Assembly (NCBI GenBank): GCA_015075185.1
Contig: JABTUW010000006.1
Span: 434,001 to 498,000, forward strand
Direction of reading: 5' to 3'
Origin: Anaerolineales bacterium
Lineage (GTDB): Bacteria > Chloroflexota > Anaerolineae > 4572-78 > J111
DNA: 64,000 nt
Shown: positions 39,266 to 47,513 of the stretch, piece by piece
How positions within the stretch are numbered: the stretch's first letter is position 1
Layout of the letters: each line of letters begins with the position of its first letter
Notes under the pieces: model-generated
Database searches by the model: none
What the model was told of the DNA's origin: nothing
What the model saw: only the letters and a program-made list of their open reading frames with translations
Position numbers and translations under genes: made by a program

Positions 39266-40570
39266 ATGAAAAAAACGCTTTGGCTCCTCATAACTTTGTT
39301 ACTCGTCGCAGCGGTCTTGCCGTTGACTTCTCAGGCCGCGCCATTGCTGAAATTGAGTTGGCGGGCCGAGTATTACGATAACTCCAGCTTGTCGGGCGCA
39401 CCCCGCTTGAGCATTTACGAGGCCGCGCTGAACCATGATTGGGGCAACGGCTCGCCGGCGGTAGAAATCCCGGCGGATAATTTCTCCGCTCGCTATACCA
39501 TCACCCGCCATTTTGAAAAAGGGACCTACCTCTTTTTGCTGTCCGCTGACGATGGCGCGCGAGTCTGGCTCGACGGCAATTTGATTCTTGACTCCTGGGA
39601 TTTTGGCTACAAAAGCCGCAAAGCCAAAGTTTACATTGACACGACCGGTGACCACGAGCTGCAAGTCGCTTATTTTGAAAAAACCGGCCGGGCCGTCATT
39701 AAGTTTGAGTGGCTGCAGATGGCCGGCGAGGATGATATTGTCGGGGCGTGGCGGGGCGAATATTTCAACAACCGCAATTTGGCGGGAGACCCGGCTGTGG
39801 TGCGCCAGGATGGGGCGATCAATTTTGACTGGAACAGCGACTCGCCCGATCCCAAAATTACCCGCGACAACTTCTCGGTCCGCTGGACCCGCTCGATTTA
39901 CCTCAGGGAGGGCCTTTACCGGTTTAGAGTCCAGCACGACGACGGCATGCGCCTTTACGTGGACGGCAAAATCTTCTACGATTCGTGGTATGATCAGGCA
40001 GTGACCTATCACACGCTGGAAGTGCCGCTCAAGGGCGGTTATCGCACCTTTGTCGTCGAGTATTACGACCATGTCGGCAATGCCGTGGCCCAGGCCAGCT
40101 TTGACGGCGACCCGGACGGCTACGATAACTACGAACCCGGTCCCGACGGCGCAGCCATTGTCGTAGACGATGCCAGCCCGCGCTTTAGCTGGGGCGGACC
40201 GAAGGGCAATCGCTATGTTGGCCCCGGCGGGTACGGCTCCAGCTCCTGGACCTACAACACGACCAACAATACGATTAACTTTGGCAAGTGGAGCCCGCCC
40301 ATTGCCGCCGCCGGCAACTATGAAATCTTTGCCTTTATCCCCGGCAGCAACGCCACCACCGGCTCAGCGCGCTACGAAATCTTACACTTCGGCCAGCGCG
40401 ACTGGCGGACGCTCAACCAGAGCCGCTACTCAAACGAGTGGGTCAGCCTGGGCATTTATTATTTCAAGGGCGGCGGGCAGGATGAGTGCGTCTTTCTCTA
40501 CGACAGCACCGGCGAGGCCAACAACAGCACCCGCATTGCCTTCGATGCGCTGAAGTTTGTGAAAAGATAG
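39266..40570 (+). CDS. Secreted protein with two PA14-like domains and a golvesin-like C-terminal domain
   Basis: Signal peptide at residues 1-24 ('LITLLLVAAVLPLTSQAA'). Two PA14-type repeats follow: about 28-140 ('WRAEYYDNSSLSG', 'FLLSADDGARVWLDGNLIL') and about 150-275 ('WRGEYFNNRNLAGDP', 'RFRVQHDDGMRLYVDGKI'). The C-terminal part (about 290-434) has 'GGYGSSSWTYNTTNN', 'YEIFAFIPGSNATTGSARYE' and 'TRIAFDALKFVK', which fit the golvesin/xanthan-lyase C-terminal domain. All three are beta-rich, often sugar-binding modules. There is no anchor, so it is probably released. It follows the LPVSG protein by 54 bp on the same strand. Confidence 0.88.
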   Translation: MKKTLWLLITLLLVAAVLPLTSQAAPLLKLSWRAEYYDNSSLSGAPRLSIYEAALNHDWGNGSPAVEIPADNFSARYTITRHFEKGTYLFLLSADDGARVWLDGNLILDSWDFGYKSRKAKVYIDTTGDHELQVAYFEKTGRAVIKFEWLQMAGEDDIVGAWRGEYFNNRNLAGDPAVVRQDGAINFDWNSDSPDPKITRDNFSVRWTRSIYLREGLYRFRVQHDDGMRLYVDGKIFYDSWYDQAVTYHTLEVPLKGGYRTFVVEYYDHVGNAVAQASFDGDPDGYDNYEPGPDGAAIVVDDASPRFSWGGPKGNRYVGPGGYGSSSWTYNTTNNTINFGKWSPPIAAAGNYEIFAFIPGSNATTGSARYEILHFGQRDWRTLNQSRYSNEWVSLGIYYFKGGGQDECVFLYDSTGEANNSTRIAFDALKFVKR

Positions 40571-40590
40571 CTCGTTTTGGAGAAAATAAG

Positions 40591-40624
40591 AGACCCCAAA
40601 GGTTTTAGCCTTCGGGGTCTTCTT
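40591..40624. terminator. Terminator after the PA14 gene, shared with the convergent gene
   Basis: AGACCCCAAAGG (40591-40602) pairs with CCTTCGGGGTCT (40609-40620) with one mismatch, followed by TCTTTATT. The minus-strand gene ends at 40624, so the hairpin may serve both directions. Confidence 0.82.
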
Positions 40625-40833
40625 TATTGCCATTCACTCCGGATTTCCTTTTGGAAAGCCAAACCATCCTTTTCCCACTTCAAAATACCGCTGTATTGGA
40701 GGCGATTAAGTTGAGTCGTATAGGTTCTGAGTAATTCCTGTAACATTTTTTCAGAATTGCCGTTAAATTTTTGCTGTAAAAGTTCCGTGATTTGTTTTTC
40801 TAAAGTACGGTCCTGAATTTGTAAGGTGAGCAT
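40624..40833 (-). CDS. Small hypothetical protein, antitoxin-like in size (69 aa)
   Basis: Short, mostly helical protein starting 'MLTLQIQDRTLEKQITELL' with a charged C-terminal half. Its form, a short beta strand followed by helices, resembles ribbon-helix-helix antitoxin-sized proteins, but no toxin gene is adjacent, so this is only a size resemblance. It starts at the ATG at 40833 and ends next to the shared terminator. Base composition is more AT-rich than the PA14 gene. Confidence 0.5.
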   Translation of the reverse strand: MLTLQIQDRTLEKQITELLQQKFNGNSEKMLQELLRTYTTQLNRLQYSGILKWEKDGLAFQKEIRSEWQ

Positions 40834-40987
40834 AAATACCTCGCTTTCATCACCCCTAGTGGGTGTTGATAGAGTTGCGTATATTTTACCTCACATCTCT
40901 GGGACTGAAAAGCTGGATGAGGGACATTCTTTCGTCCAATTTGAGAGTAAGGTGACTACTGCTATAACTTGGGCACAAAGACCTTTT

Positions 40988-42436
40988 CTAGTTCTTTTTA
41001 ACAACGAGTGGAAGATAAACTAAACTATTGGCTGGATTAGATAAGGTCCACAACTCTAACCCATTTATCCCGTCGTTAGCAGCAAAAAATAATTCGTCCT
41101 CAACGTCAGTAAGCCAAGAGAAGCCGGGTGCAGAACCAACTCCTCCTGAATTGATATCCTCAACCATCATTGTTCCCGTTACTGTCCCATCACTTTTCCA
41201 CAATTCAATACCATTTGTTCCATTATCGGCTACAAAGTAAAGGATACCATTGACTTCAAGAAGTTGTGACGGTGACGAACTAGCCGAACCTGGATTTATA
41301 TCTTTAACCATCATTGTCCCAATAGCCGTTCCATCACTTTTCCATAGCTCCTGCCCATTTATTCCATTACTGGCACTAAAGAAAAGAACATCATTGATAC
41401 GAGCTAAAGATGCTGGAGAAGATGAACCCAAAGGATTGATATCCGTGATTAATACTGTACCTGTCATCGTGCCATCACTTTTCCATAACTCACGTCCATA
41501 TATCACATCGTGTCCGTTCAGATAAAGTACATTGCCAATTGGGAGAAACTCGTAGAATGCCATATCCCCAATATCTTTAATAAATACTGTGCCCGTGGTA
41601 GTTCCATCGCTTTTCCATAGTTCTACTGGGATAGGACAACACACTGGTTTTTCAACGCCAAAATAAACCGTATTGTTTATGTGCGCGAATTCGCTACCGG
41701 ATGATATATCTAATGGCCTTACAGCTTTAACCAACCTCGTCCCATTTGCTGTTCCATCACTTTTCCACAATTCCTTGGGACTCCCGCTATTTCCTATGAA
41801 ATACAGAATACCTTCAACATTAGTTAGACCTGAGGTGGTTAAAAAGCCCGAGGCAGAACCCGGATTTATATCTGTAATTAACATTGTACCTGTCACAGTC
41901 CCATCACTCTTCCAAAGTTCAGCTCCATGTGTGGTGTTGACAGCCCCAAAGTACAGCATGTTATTCAGATTGACAAACTGACTCGCGTTCGATCCATCAA
42001 TACCGGGGTTAATATCTGAGACTATTTTTGTACCAGTTATAGTGCCATCACTTTTCCACAACTCATGTCCATGAGTACCATCATCAGCGGTGAAGTAGAG
42101 CGTGTTACCTATGTTGATAGGGAATGCATTTCCAAGAAAAATTGAGTCCCCAGTTGGATTAATATCTTTAACCAATATTGTGCCAGTTAGAGTACCATCA
42201 CTTTTCCACAGTTCCCATCCGTCAATGCCATCATTAGCAAAGAAAAAAAGGACACCATTTACGTTTGTAAGGAAAAACGGTGATGAGTCACCGTTTTGAT
42301 TGATGTTTTTTACTAATAAGGGTTTGGTTCCAACAGCTTGAATATATCCGAGCATTAACCCCAAGAATAGAGTGGAAACTAAAAGTAGAAAAAGTATTTG
42401 AGAAACTCGGGAATATTTTTTAGTGAACATACTCAT
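40988..42436 (-). CDS. Secreted ELWKSDGT-repeat protein
   Basis: An N-terminal signal or anchor ('ILFLLLVSTLFLGLMLGY') is followed by eight copies of 'ELWKSDGT' and one degenerate 'LELW' copy. Each lies in a unit of about 45-55 residues that also has 'TGTxLVKDINPG' and 'LYFxANDGxxG'. Such units form blades of beta propellers in surface proteins of many bacteria. I start at the ATG at 42436; a GTG eight codons earlier is possible, and neither has a strong ribosome binding site. Length is 482 residues. The gene is clearly more AT-rich than most of the window, suggesting recent acquisition. The C-terminal 'LVYLPLVVKKN' is a short hydrophobic-basic tail common in such Chloroflexota proteins. Confidence 0.85.
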   Translation of the reverse strand: MSMFTKKYSRVSQILFLLLVSTLFLGLMLGYIQAVGTKPLLVKNINQNGDSSPFFLTNVNGVLFFFANDGIDGWELWKSDGTLTGTILVKDINPTGDSIFLGNAFPINIGNTLYFTADDGTHGHELWKSDGTITGTKIVSDINPGIDGSNASQFVNLNNMLYFGAVNTTHGAELWKSDGTVTGTMLITDINPGSASGFLTTSGLTNVEGILYFIGNSGSPKELWKSDGTANGTRLVKAVRPLDISSGSEFAHINNTVYFGVEKPVCCPIPVELWKSDGTTTGTVFIKDIGDMAFYEFLPIGNVLYLNGHDVIYGRELWKSDGTMTGTVLITDINPLGSSSPASLARINDVLFFSASNGINGQELWKSDGTAIGTMMVKDINPGSASSSPSQLLEVNGILYFVADNGTNGIELWKSDGTVTGTMMVEDINSGGVGSAPGFSWLTDVEDELFFAANDGINGLELWTLSNPANSLVYLPLVVKKN

Positions 42437-42602
42437 ATTTCTATTGAGAATGTTTAACACCTAACTGCAGGGTAAACTGAAATTTTTGCTCAGGCTAGTT
42501 GGGCCGAAAGTTTTATGGCAGTTCGATAGAGAAGGTTAGTGCCGGAGGCTGAACGGATTTTCAGTAGTACATGAGCTTTGCGGGCCATGCTTCAAGCCTG
42601 AC

Positions 42603-43619
42603 CTACACCCCATCATACCTGGCAATGAACTCCTCGGCCTTTTCCACCAGCTCGCGGTTGCCGACAAAGAGCGGGGTGCGCTGGTGCAGGGCGGTCGGCT
42701 GGATGTCGAGGATGGGCTGGCGGCCGGTGGAGGCGTAGCCGCCGGCCTGCTCGATGATGAAGCTCATTGGCTGGGCCTCGAAGAGCATGCGCAGTTTGCC
42801 GTTGGGCGATTTTGTATCGGCGGGGTAGTAGAAGACGCCGCCACCCAACAGGTTGCGGTGAATATCGGCGATCATGGAGCCGATGTAGCGCAGCGACAGC
42901 GACCTGGTGTTGCCCTCTTCGCCGCGCAGCCAGCGGGTGTAGCGCTGGATGCCTTCGCTCCAGCGGCTCTGGTAGCCCTGGTTGGCGCTGTAAAATTTGG
43001 GTTGCGGCAGGCGGAGGTTAGGATGGGAGAGCAAAAACTCGCCGATGCCGGGGTCGAGGGTAAAGCCATGCACCCCGTTGCCGGTGCTGTAGACCATCAT
43101 CGTGCTGGAGCCATAGACAATGTACCCGGCGGCGACAATCTCAGCCCCTTTTTGCAGGACATCTTCCAATGTGCCGGGGCCGGACTCGCTTTTACGGCGT
43201 AAAATGGAAAAGATAGTGCCCACACTGACGTTATAATCTATGTTGCCCGAACCGTCCAGCGGGTCGAACAGCAGCACGTACTTACCACAGTCATACTTGT
43301 CCGGAATGGAAATAATATCTTTCTCTTCCTCTGATCCCATCACACACAGCCGCCCGGTGTGGTCATTTAACTGAAAGATGGTGCGGTGGGCATACTCATC
43401 CAACAATTGGACCTCTTCGCCCTGCACGTTGACCGTGCCGGTCGCGCCGATAACATCGGCCAGGCCGGCGCGGGTGGTGTGGCTGGAAATCAGCTTAGCC
43501 GCCAACGCCATATCGTAAAGTAAAGCCGTAAGCGTGCCTGAGGCGTCAGGGAAAGCGGCCTGCTCATCCAGAATATGCCGCTCAATGGTAACAATGCGCT
43601 TATTAATTTTGATGGACAT
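42603..43619 (-). CDS. fbp: Fructose-1,6-bisphosphatase, class 1
   Basis: Hydrolyses fructose 1,6-bisphosphate to fructose 6-phosphate in gluconeogenesis or carbon fixation. The class 1 metal site is 'LLFDPLDGSGNIDYNVSVGT', with 'GSEEEKDII' upstream supplying further acids. 'GYIVYGSSTMMVYSTGNGVHG' and 'LRYIGSMIADIHRNLLGGG' form the substrate site, and 'LYDMALAAKLISSH' lies near the N-terminus. Length is 338 residues. The ATG at 43619 follows GGAGGGAAGACAAG, and a consensus promoter lies about 50 bp upstream. Confidence 0.95.
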   Translation of the reverse strand: MSIKINKRIVTIERHILDEQAAFPDASGTLTALLYDMALAAKLISSHTTRAGLADVIGATGTVNVQGEEVQLLDEYAHRTIFQLNDHTGRLCVMGSEEEKDIISIPDKYDCGKYVLLFDPLDGSGNIDYNVSVGTIFSILRRKSESGPGTLEDVLQKGAEIVAAGYIVYGSSTMMVYSTGNGVHGFTLDPGIGEFLLSHPNLRLPQPKFYSANQGYQSRWSEGIQRYTRWLRGEEGNTRSLSLRYIGSMIADIHRNLLGGGVFYYPADTKSPNGKLRMLFEAQPMSFIIEQAGGYASTGRQPILDIQPTALHQRTPLFVGNRELVEKAEEFIARYDGV

Positions 43620-43671
43620 CCTTGTCTTCCCTCCGGTTATTATTAATATGGCTCACCTTGTCGGCGGATTC

Positions 43672-43701
43672 ATTATACCCTGCTTCATTCCTCTTAGACA
43701 A
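43672..43701 (-). promoter_or_regulatory. Promoter for fbp
   Basis: Minus strand: -35 TTGTCT (43701-43696), 18-bp spacer, perfect -10 TATAAT (43677-43672). Confidence 0.72.
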
Positions 43702-43832
43702 GAATACTTGACCGTTCCGCTTTCGAGAATTACTCTGGGGATGGAACTTGAAGTGTCTATATGTAGTGGACTAGATAACCTACCTACCACATCTTGTGGT
43801 TTTGTTAAAGTGAGATTTTTCGCAAGAGCCAC

Positions 43833-43861
43833 TTGACCCGGCGAGTCGAGTTTGATATAAT
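43833..43861 (+). promoter_or_regulatory. Promoter for the HNH endonuclease gene
   Basis: -35 TTGACC (43833-43838), 17-bp spacer, perfect -10 TATAAT (43856-43861) with an extended TGA. Its position rules out a start codon of the gene upstream of about 43868. Confidence 0.85.
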
Positions 43862-43910
43862 GTTAGCCATATTTGGCCCCCTTACCAGGAGTAAATTGGA
43901 GGCTACTTTT

Positions 43911-44414
43911 GTGGGAGATGTTCTTGTTTTAAACGCAACTTACGAACCTCTCAGTGTTGTTTCGGTCAAGCGAGCAGTGGTGCTGCTCTTAAAGGAAAAG
44001 GCCGAGTTGATTGAGGCTGCGGAAGCCAAGTTGCGTTCCGAAAATTTCAGCCTGCCCAGACCGCTGGTCATCCGCCTGGTTTATTTTGTCAAGATCCCGC
44101 ACCGGATTACCCTGCCGGTCACCCGGCGGGGGGTACTGGCCCGCGATCACTACACTTGCCAGTACTGCGGCGCGATGCCTCTCCGCAAGGATTTGACGAT
44201 GGATCACGTACTGCCCCGCTCTCGCGGCGGCAAGACCACCTGGGAAAACGTGGTGACCGCCTGCGATAGATGCAATGGCCGCAAGGGCAGCCGCACGCCG
44301 ACCGAAGCCAACATGACTCTCCTCACCCCCCCCAAACGCCCCCGCTACATCGCTATCGCCGCCCTGACCAGTTTGGAAGCCAGAGAGGCGTGGGGCAAAT
44401 ACATGTGGGAGTAA
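43911..44414 (+). CDS. HNH endonuclease family protein
   Basis: The N-terminal half, 'VLVLNATYEPLSVVSVKRAV', is the domain that usually precedes this type of HNH module. The HNH module has 'YTCQYCG' and 'CDRCNGRKG', two CxxC pairs that bind structural zinc. Between them 'TMDHVLPRSRGGKTTWENVV' holds the catalytic His and Asn. I start at the GTG at 43911, eight bases after GGAGG, because the frame upstream contains the promoter. Length is 167 residues. It stands alone with its own promoter and terminator. Such solitary HNH genes are widespread; the target is not known. Confidence 0.92.
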   Translation: MGDVLVLNATYEPLSVVSVKRAVVLLLKEKAELIEAAEAKLRSENFSLPRPLVIRLVYFVKIPHRITLPVTRRGVLARDHYTCQYCGAMPLRKDLTMDHVLPRSRGGKTTWENVVTACDRCNGRKGSRTPTEANMTLLTPPKRPRYIAIAALTSLEAREAWGKYMWE

Positions 44415-44433
44415 TCCCGTTTTGGTTGAATGT

Positions 44434-44468
44434 AACGCCTCCGTACTTACCGTACCGAGGCGTTTTTT
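44434..44468 (+). terminator. Intrinsic terminator of the HNH gene
   Basis: AACGCCTC (44434-44441) pairs with GAGGCGTT (44457-44464), with inner GTAC pairing, and is followed by a T-run. Confidence 0.9.
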
Positions 44469-44503
44469 ATCTGTTGAAGATAATGAAGAGGAGTACCAGG
44501 TAC

Positions 44504-44545
44504 CAGGGAGTAGTAATCAATCTGACTACTGATTACTGACCCCTG
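44504..44545. repeat. Inverted repeat, AGTAATCAGT family
   Basis: CAGGGAGTAGTAATCA (44504-44519) and TGATTACTGACCCCTG (44530-44545) are imperfect reverse complements around a short centre. It lies between the HNH terminator and the triple-repeat gene. Confidence 0.65.
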
Positions 44546-44574
44546 TTTACTATTTTCAGCGAGGAGGATGGTCA

Positions 44575-45486
44575 ATGAGTGATCGAAAAGATCGCATTCG
44601 CATTCAGATTGGCGCCCAGGAATTTAATGTCGTTGGGGGTAGTTTTCAAGAGATGCTGGCGGCGGTCAAGCAAATCAATGGTCGTCGTTTTGTGAGTGAA
44701 TCTAAGGTATGGCAACTGCCGGGGCCGGTTGAGGAAGTGCAGCGCCAGCTCGAAATCGGCGGTTATTCGCTGGAAGGCAGGGCTTCTGTATCCAGCGCCC
44801 CGGCGGCTCGCACTGCATCGCCCACTGCTGGCGGCGACCGGGTGCGGGTGCTGGTAGCCGGGCAGCGGCTGGCGGTAGTCGGAGGCAGCTTTCAGGAGAT
44901 GTTGGCCGTGATCAAGGGGCTGCCGGGCCGGCGTTTTGACAGTGAAACCAAGCTGTGGGAAATTTCGGGCGATCCGGGAGTTATTAAGGGGATGATCGAA
45001 TCCGCCGGGTTTCAACTGGAAGGCGCGGCAAAAATTCCCGTCGGGCCTGTCCCACCCATGGAAACGCCGGATTTTAGCGGGCACATCCCCCCCGTCCCTT
45101 ATGAGGAGCCGAATTTCTTCGACGACGAAGCGCCTGAGCCGCCTCCGTGGTGGGATGATGAACTGACTCCACCCCCCGTTGACGATAATTATTTGGCTGA
45201 ACCTTTTGAATTTGAACCGCCTCCGGTGGAGGCCAAACGGTCAGCGTCCATGCCGCCCGCAGCGCCAGCCGGGCGGCGCAGCGGCGACCGGATTCGCATC
45301 CGCCTGGGGGATGTGCTGCTGGTGATCAGCGGCGGCGAATTTCAAGCAATGCTGGCCTGGATCAAAAGTATTCCGGGGCGGCGCTTCAACGGCGAGGAGC
45401 GGGTCTGGGAGCTTCCCGACACGATGAGCCTGGAGTCGCTGGGCCAAAGAGTCGCTGCGGCGGGGTTTGTACTAGAGCAGGAATAG
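44575..45486 (+). CDS. Triple-repeat protein with 'GRRFxxExKxWELP' units, unknown function
   Basis: Three copies of a roughly 65-residue unit are spread over 303 residues, at about 6-66, 82-145 and 237-301. Each has a basic strand ('DRIRIQIG', 'DRVRVLVAG', 'DRIRIRLGD'), then 'VVGGSFQEMLAxIK', then 'PGRRFDSETKLWEI' or close variants, and ends 'GFxLE'. The 'GRRFDxxTKxW' core resembles short motifs in HARP/SMARCAL1-type and related nucleic-acid-binding modules. This is similarity by eye, not an assignment. An acidic, Pro-rich linker (about 150-235) separates copies 2 and 3. The ATG follows GCGAGGAGG. It is cytoplasmic, with no neighbour suggesting a job. Confidence 0.7.
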   Translation: MSDRKDRIRIQIGAQEFNVVGGSFQEMLAAVKQINGRRFVSESKVWQLPGPVEEVQRQLEIGGYSLEGRASVSSAPAARTASPTAGGDRVRVLVAGQRLAVVGGSFQEMLAVIKGLPGRRFDSETKLWEISGDPGVIKGMIESAGFQLEGAAKIPVGPVPPMETPDFSGHIPPVPYEEPNFFDDEAPEPPPWWDDELTPPPVDDNYLAEPFEFEPPPVEAKRSASMPPAAPAGRRSGDRIRIRLGDVLLVISGGEFQAMLAWIKSIPGRRFNGEERVWELPDTMSLESLGQRVAAAGFVLEQE

Positions 45487-45524
45487 GCGTTTTGAGTTAG
45501 AGTAACCGATTTGAAGGGCTGTTT

Positions 45525-45590
45525 AACCACAGATTACACAAATTTCACGAATTAGTAAAAAATCTGCGAAATCGGTGAAATCTGTGGTTA
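45525..45590. repeat. Inverted repeat, CCACAGAT family, copy 3
   Basis: AACCACAGATT at the left and AATCTGTGGTT at the right, with internal TTTCACGAATT-type units. It lies between the triple-repeat gene and lipA, which converge. Confidence 0.82.
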
Positions 45591-45638
45591 TCTCAAATTT
45601 CTTGAGTTCAAAATCAGCTTGAGAACCAGGCGAACCTG

Positions 45639-46550
45639 TCAGCGCGCGGGAATAGCCAGCGCCTGGGCCTGGCCTTCGGCGTGGTAGCTGCTGCGGACCA
45701 GCGGCCCGCTTTCAACCCAGCGGAAGCCCATTTCCATGCCGGCATCGTGGAACTCCTGAAATTCGCTGGGATGAACGTAGCGATAAACCGGCAAATGCAG
45801 CGGCGATGGGCGCAAATACTGGCCGATGGTCAAAATATCGAGCTGGTGCTCGCGCATATCGCGCATGACCGCCAAAACTTCCTCTTTGGTTTCCCCCAAC
45901 CCAACCATAATCCCGCTTTTCGTCGTCGTGCCTGGGTCCAGGATTTTGGCGTTTGACAACACTTTAAGGCTTTGCTGGTAGTTGGCCTGGGGGCGGACCG
46001 TCCGGTAGAGCCGCGGCACCGTTTCGGTATTGTGGTTCAGAATTTCCGGGCGAGCCTCCATGACCTCTTGGAGGGCAGACAGGCTGCCTTTGAAATCGGG
46101 GATGAGGACTTCGATGGTGCAGTTGGGCAGGCGCCGGCGAATTTCGCGGATAGTGTTGGCAAAAATATGCGCGCCGCCGTTGGGTAGCTCGTCGCGGTTG
46201 ACCGAGGTCAGCACGCAGTGACTCAAGTTCATGGCCAGCACACTTTCGGCCACGCGGCGCGGTTCGTCCTCATCCAGGCGTTGGGGGCGGCCCGTTTTGA
46301 TGTGGCAGAAGCCGCACGAGCGGGTACAGGTATCGCCCATCAGCAAAAATGTGGCGGTGCCCCGGTTCCAACACTCGCCGATATTGGGGCACATGGCTTC
46401 TTCGCAGACGGTGTGCAGTCCCTGCTCGCGCATCAGATTTTTGAGGCGGCTGTAACCATTTCCGGCCGGCAGGCGGACCTTAAGCCATTCCGGCTTGCGC
46501 TTGGGCAGTTCATTTTCAAGATTAATATCGTCAGGTTTTATTAAATTCAT
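45639..46550 (-). CDS. lipA: Lipoyl synthase
   Basis: Radical SAM enzyme that inserts two sulfurs into octanoyl groups on lipoyl domains. Two cluster motifs are visible: 'CEEAMCPNIGEC' (auxiliary cluster, CxxxxCxxxxxC) and 'CTRSCGFCHIKTGRP' (radical SAM CxxxCxxC). Further family segments are 'CVLTSVNRDELPNGGAHIFA', 'LNHNTETVPRLYRTVRPQA' and 'TKSGIMVGLGETKEEV'. I start at the ATG at 46550 after CCAGGAGA, giving 303 residues. The upstream gene is lipB, 22 bp away, so both steps of lipoate assembly are co-transcribed. Confidence 0.96.
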   Translation of the reverse strand: MNLIKPDDINLENELPKRKPEWLKVRLPAGNGYSRLKNLMREQGLHTVCEEAMCPNIGECWNRGTATFLLMGDTCTRSCGFCHIKTGRPQRLDEDEPRRVAESVLAMNLSHCVLTSVNRDELPNGGAHIFANTIREIRRRLPNCTIEVLIPDFKGSLSALQEVMEARPEILNHNTETVPRLYRTVRPQANYQQSLKVLSNAKILDPGTTTKSGIMVGLGETKEEVLAVMRDMREHQLDILTIGQYLRPSPLHLPVYRYVHPSEFQEFHDAGMEMGFRWVESGPLVRSSYHAEGQAQALAIPAR

Positions 46551-46572
46551 TCTCCTGGGAGTCCTTTTGTTT

Positions 46573-47313
46573 TTAAGAGGCCAGTAAGACCGGTGCGCTC
46601 GGTTCGGCGGTGATCCGTTCCATTTCAAAAACTTGGCAAAAGGATTGTATCACAGGCTCCAGCAGGCAACCAACTTCAATCGGCTTGCCCACCACTTCAA
46701 CCAGCGAAGTGACCCGGCAGCCAGGCAGACCACGGGGCACAATCAAATCAAAAAAGGTCAAATCAGGATTGATATTAATTGAAAAGCCGTGGCTGGTAAC
46801 GTGGTTCTGATCGAGTTTGACCCCGATGGCCGCAATTTGGGCCATCTGAAAATGGTCGGACTGAAGCAGTTCAGAGCCATTAGGACGGGCATTGCCGGTA
46901 AAAACCCACACCCCTGGCTGGCCACGCCCCCGAAACGCCCGCACTTTGAAGCCGGCCAGCGACCGAATGATGACGCTTTCTAGCAGTTTAAGGTAATGAT
47001 GGTATCCCTGACCCGGCTCATTTAACTTCAAAATAGGGTAGCAGACCAATTGGCCCGGGCCATGATAGGTGACAGAACCGCCTCGATCCACCGCATGATA
47101 AGCTACATTTCGCTGGGCCAGTTCCTGCTGGTTGACCAGCAGATGCTCGCGGTGTCCGCCAATGCCGACGCTGAAGGTAGGGGGGTGTTCCAGCAATAAA
47201 AGCGTATTGGGAATTTCATTGGCTGCTCGCCGGGCGGTTAACTCCTTTTGCAGACTCAGAGCTGCCCCGAACTCCGTTCGGCCAAGCCATCGAGGGTGAC
47301 AAGTAGGGATCAT
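46573..47313 (-). CDS. lipB: Octanoyltransferase (LipB), catalytic Cys position replaced
   Basis: Transfers octanoyl from acyl carrier protein to lipoyl domains, providing the substrate for LipA. Features are 'LLLEHPPTFSVGIGG', 'DRGGSVTYHGPGQLVCYPIL' and 'IAAIGVKLDQNHVTSHGFSIN' with the conserved Lys. The usual 'PCG' nucleophile region reads 'IVPRGLPGCRVTSL' here. The Cys position is Arg (CGT, one base from TGT) and a Cys lies five residues later. Activity may be altered, or the nearby Cys may substitute. Length is 246 residues. It precedes lipA on the same strand. Confidence 0.9.
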   Translation of the reverse strand: MIPTCHPRWLGRTEFGAALSLQKELTARRAANEIPNTLLLLEHPPTFSVGIGGHREHLLVNQQELAQRNVAYHAVDRGGSVTYHGPGQLVCYPILKLNEPGQGYHHYLKLLESVIIRSLAGFKVRAFRGRGQPGVWVFTGNARPNGSELLQSDHFQMAQIAAIGVKLDQNHVTSHGFSININPDLTFFDLIVPRGLPGCRVTSLVEVVGKPIEVGCLLEPVIQSFCQVFEMERITAEPSAPVLLAS

Positions 47314-47513
47314 GTCGGTCTCCTTTCGCCTGATTCTTCTGCCTGCTTGAACAAACTTTGGTTTTTGGCAGCATTGGGCAGATGAATAAAGCGTGGGCCT
47401 GTGGTCCTACCCCCGGTTGGGGTAAAGGTTGCCTTTTTTTATTCGTAGGTGGAACGTCCCCCAACTTTGAGGTCCCCTGGAGCGTCCCGCCGAAAACAGG
47501 TTTTTGAGAAGCT

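Noticed and set aside
40624..40833. Toxin-antitoxin pair at the small 69-aa gene
   Set aside because: No partner gene of suitable size is adjacent; only the size and helical character suggested an antitoxin.
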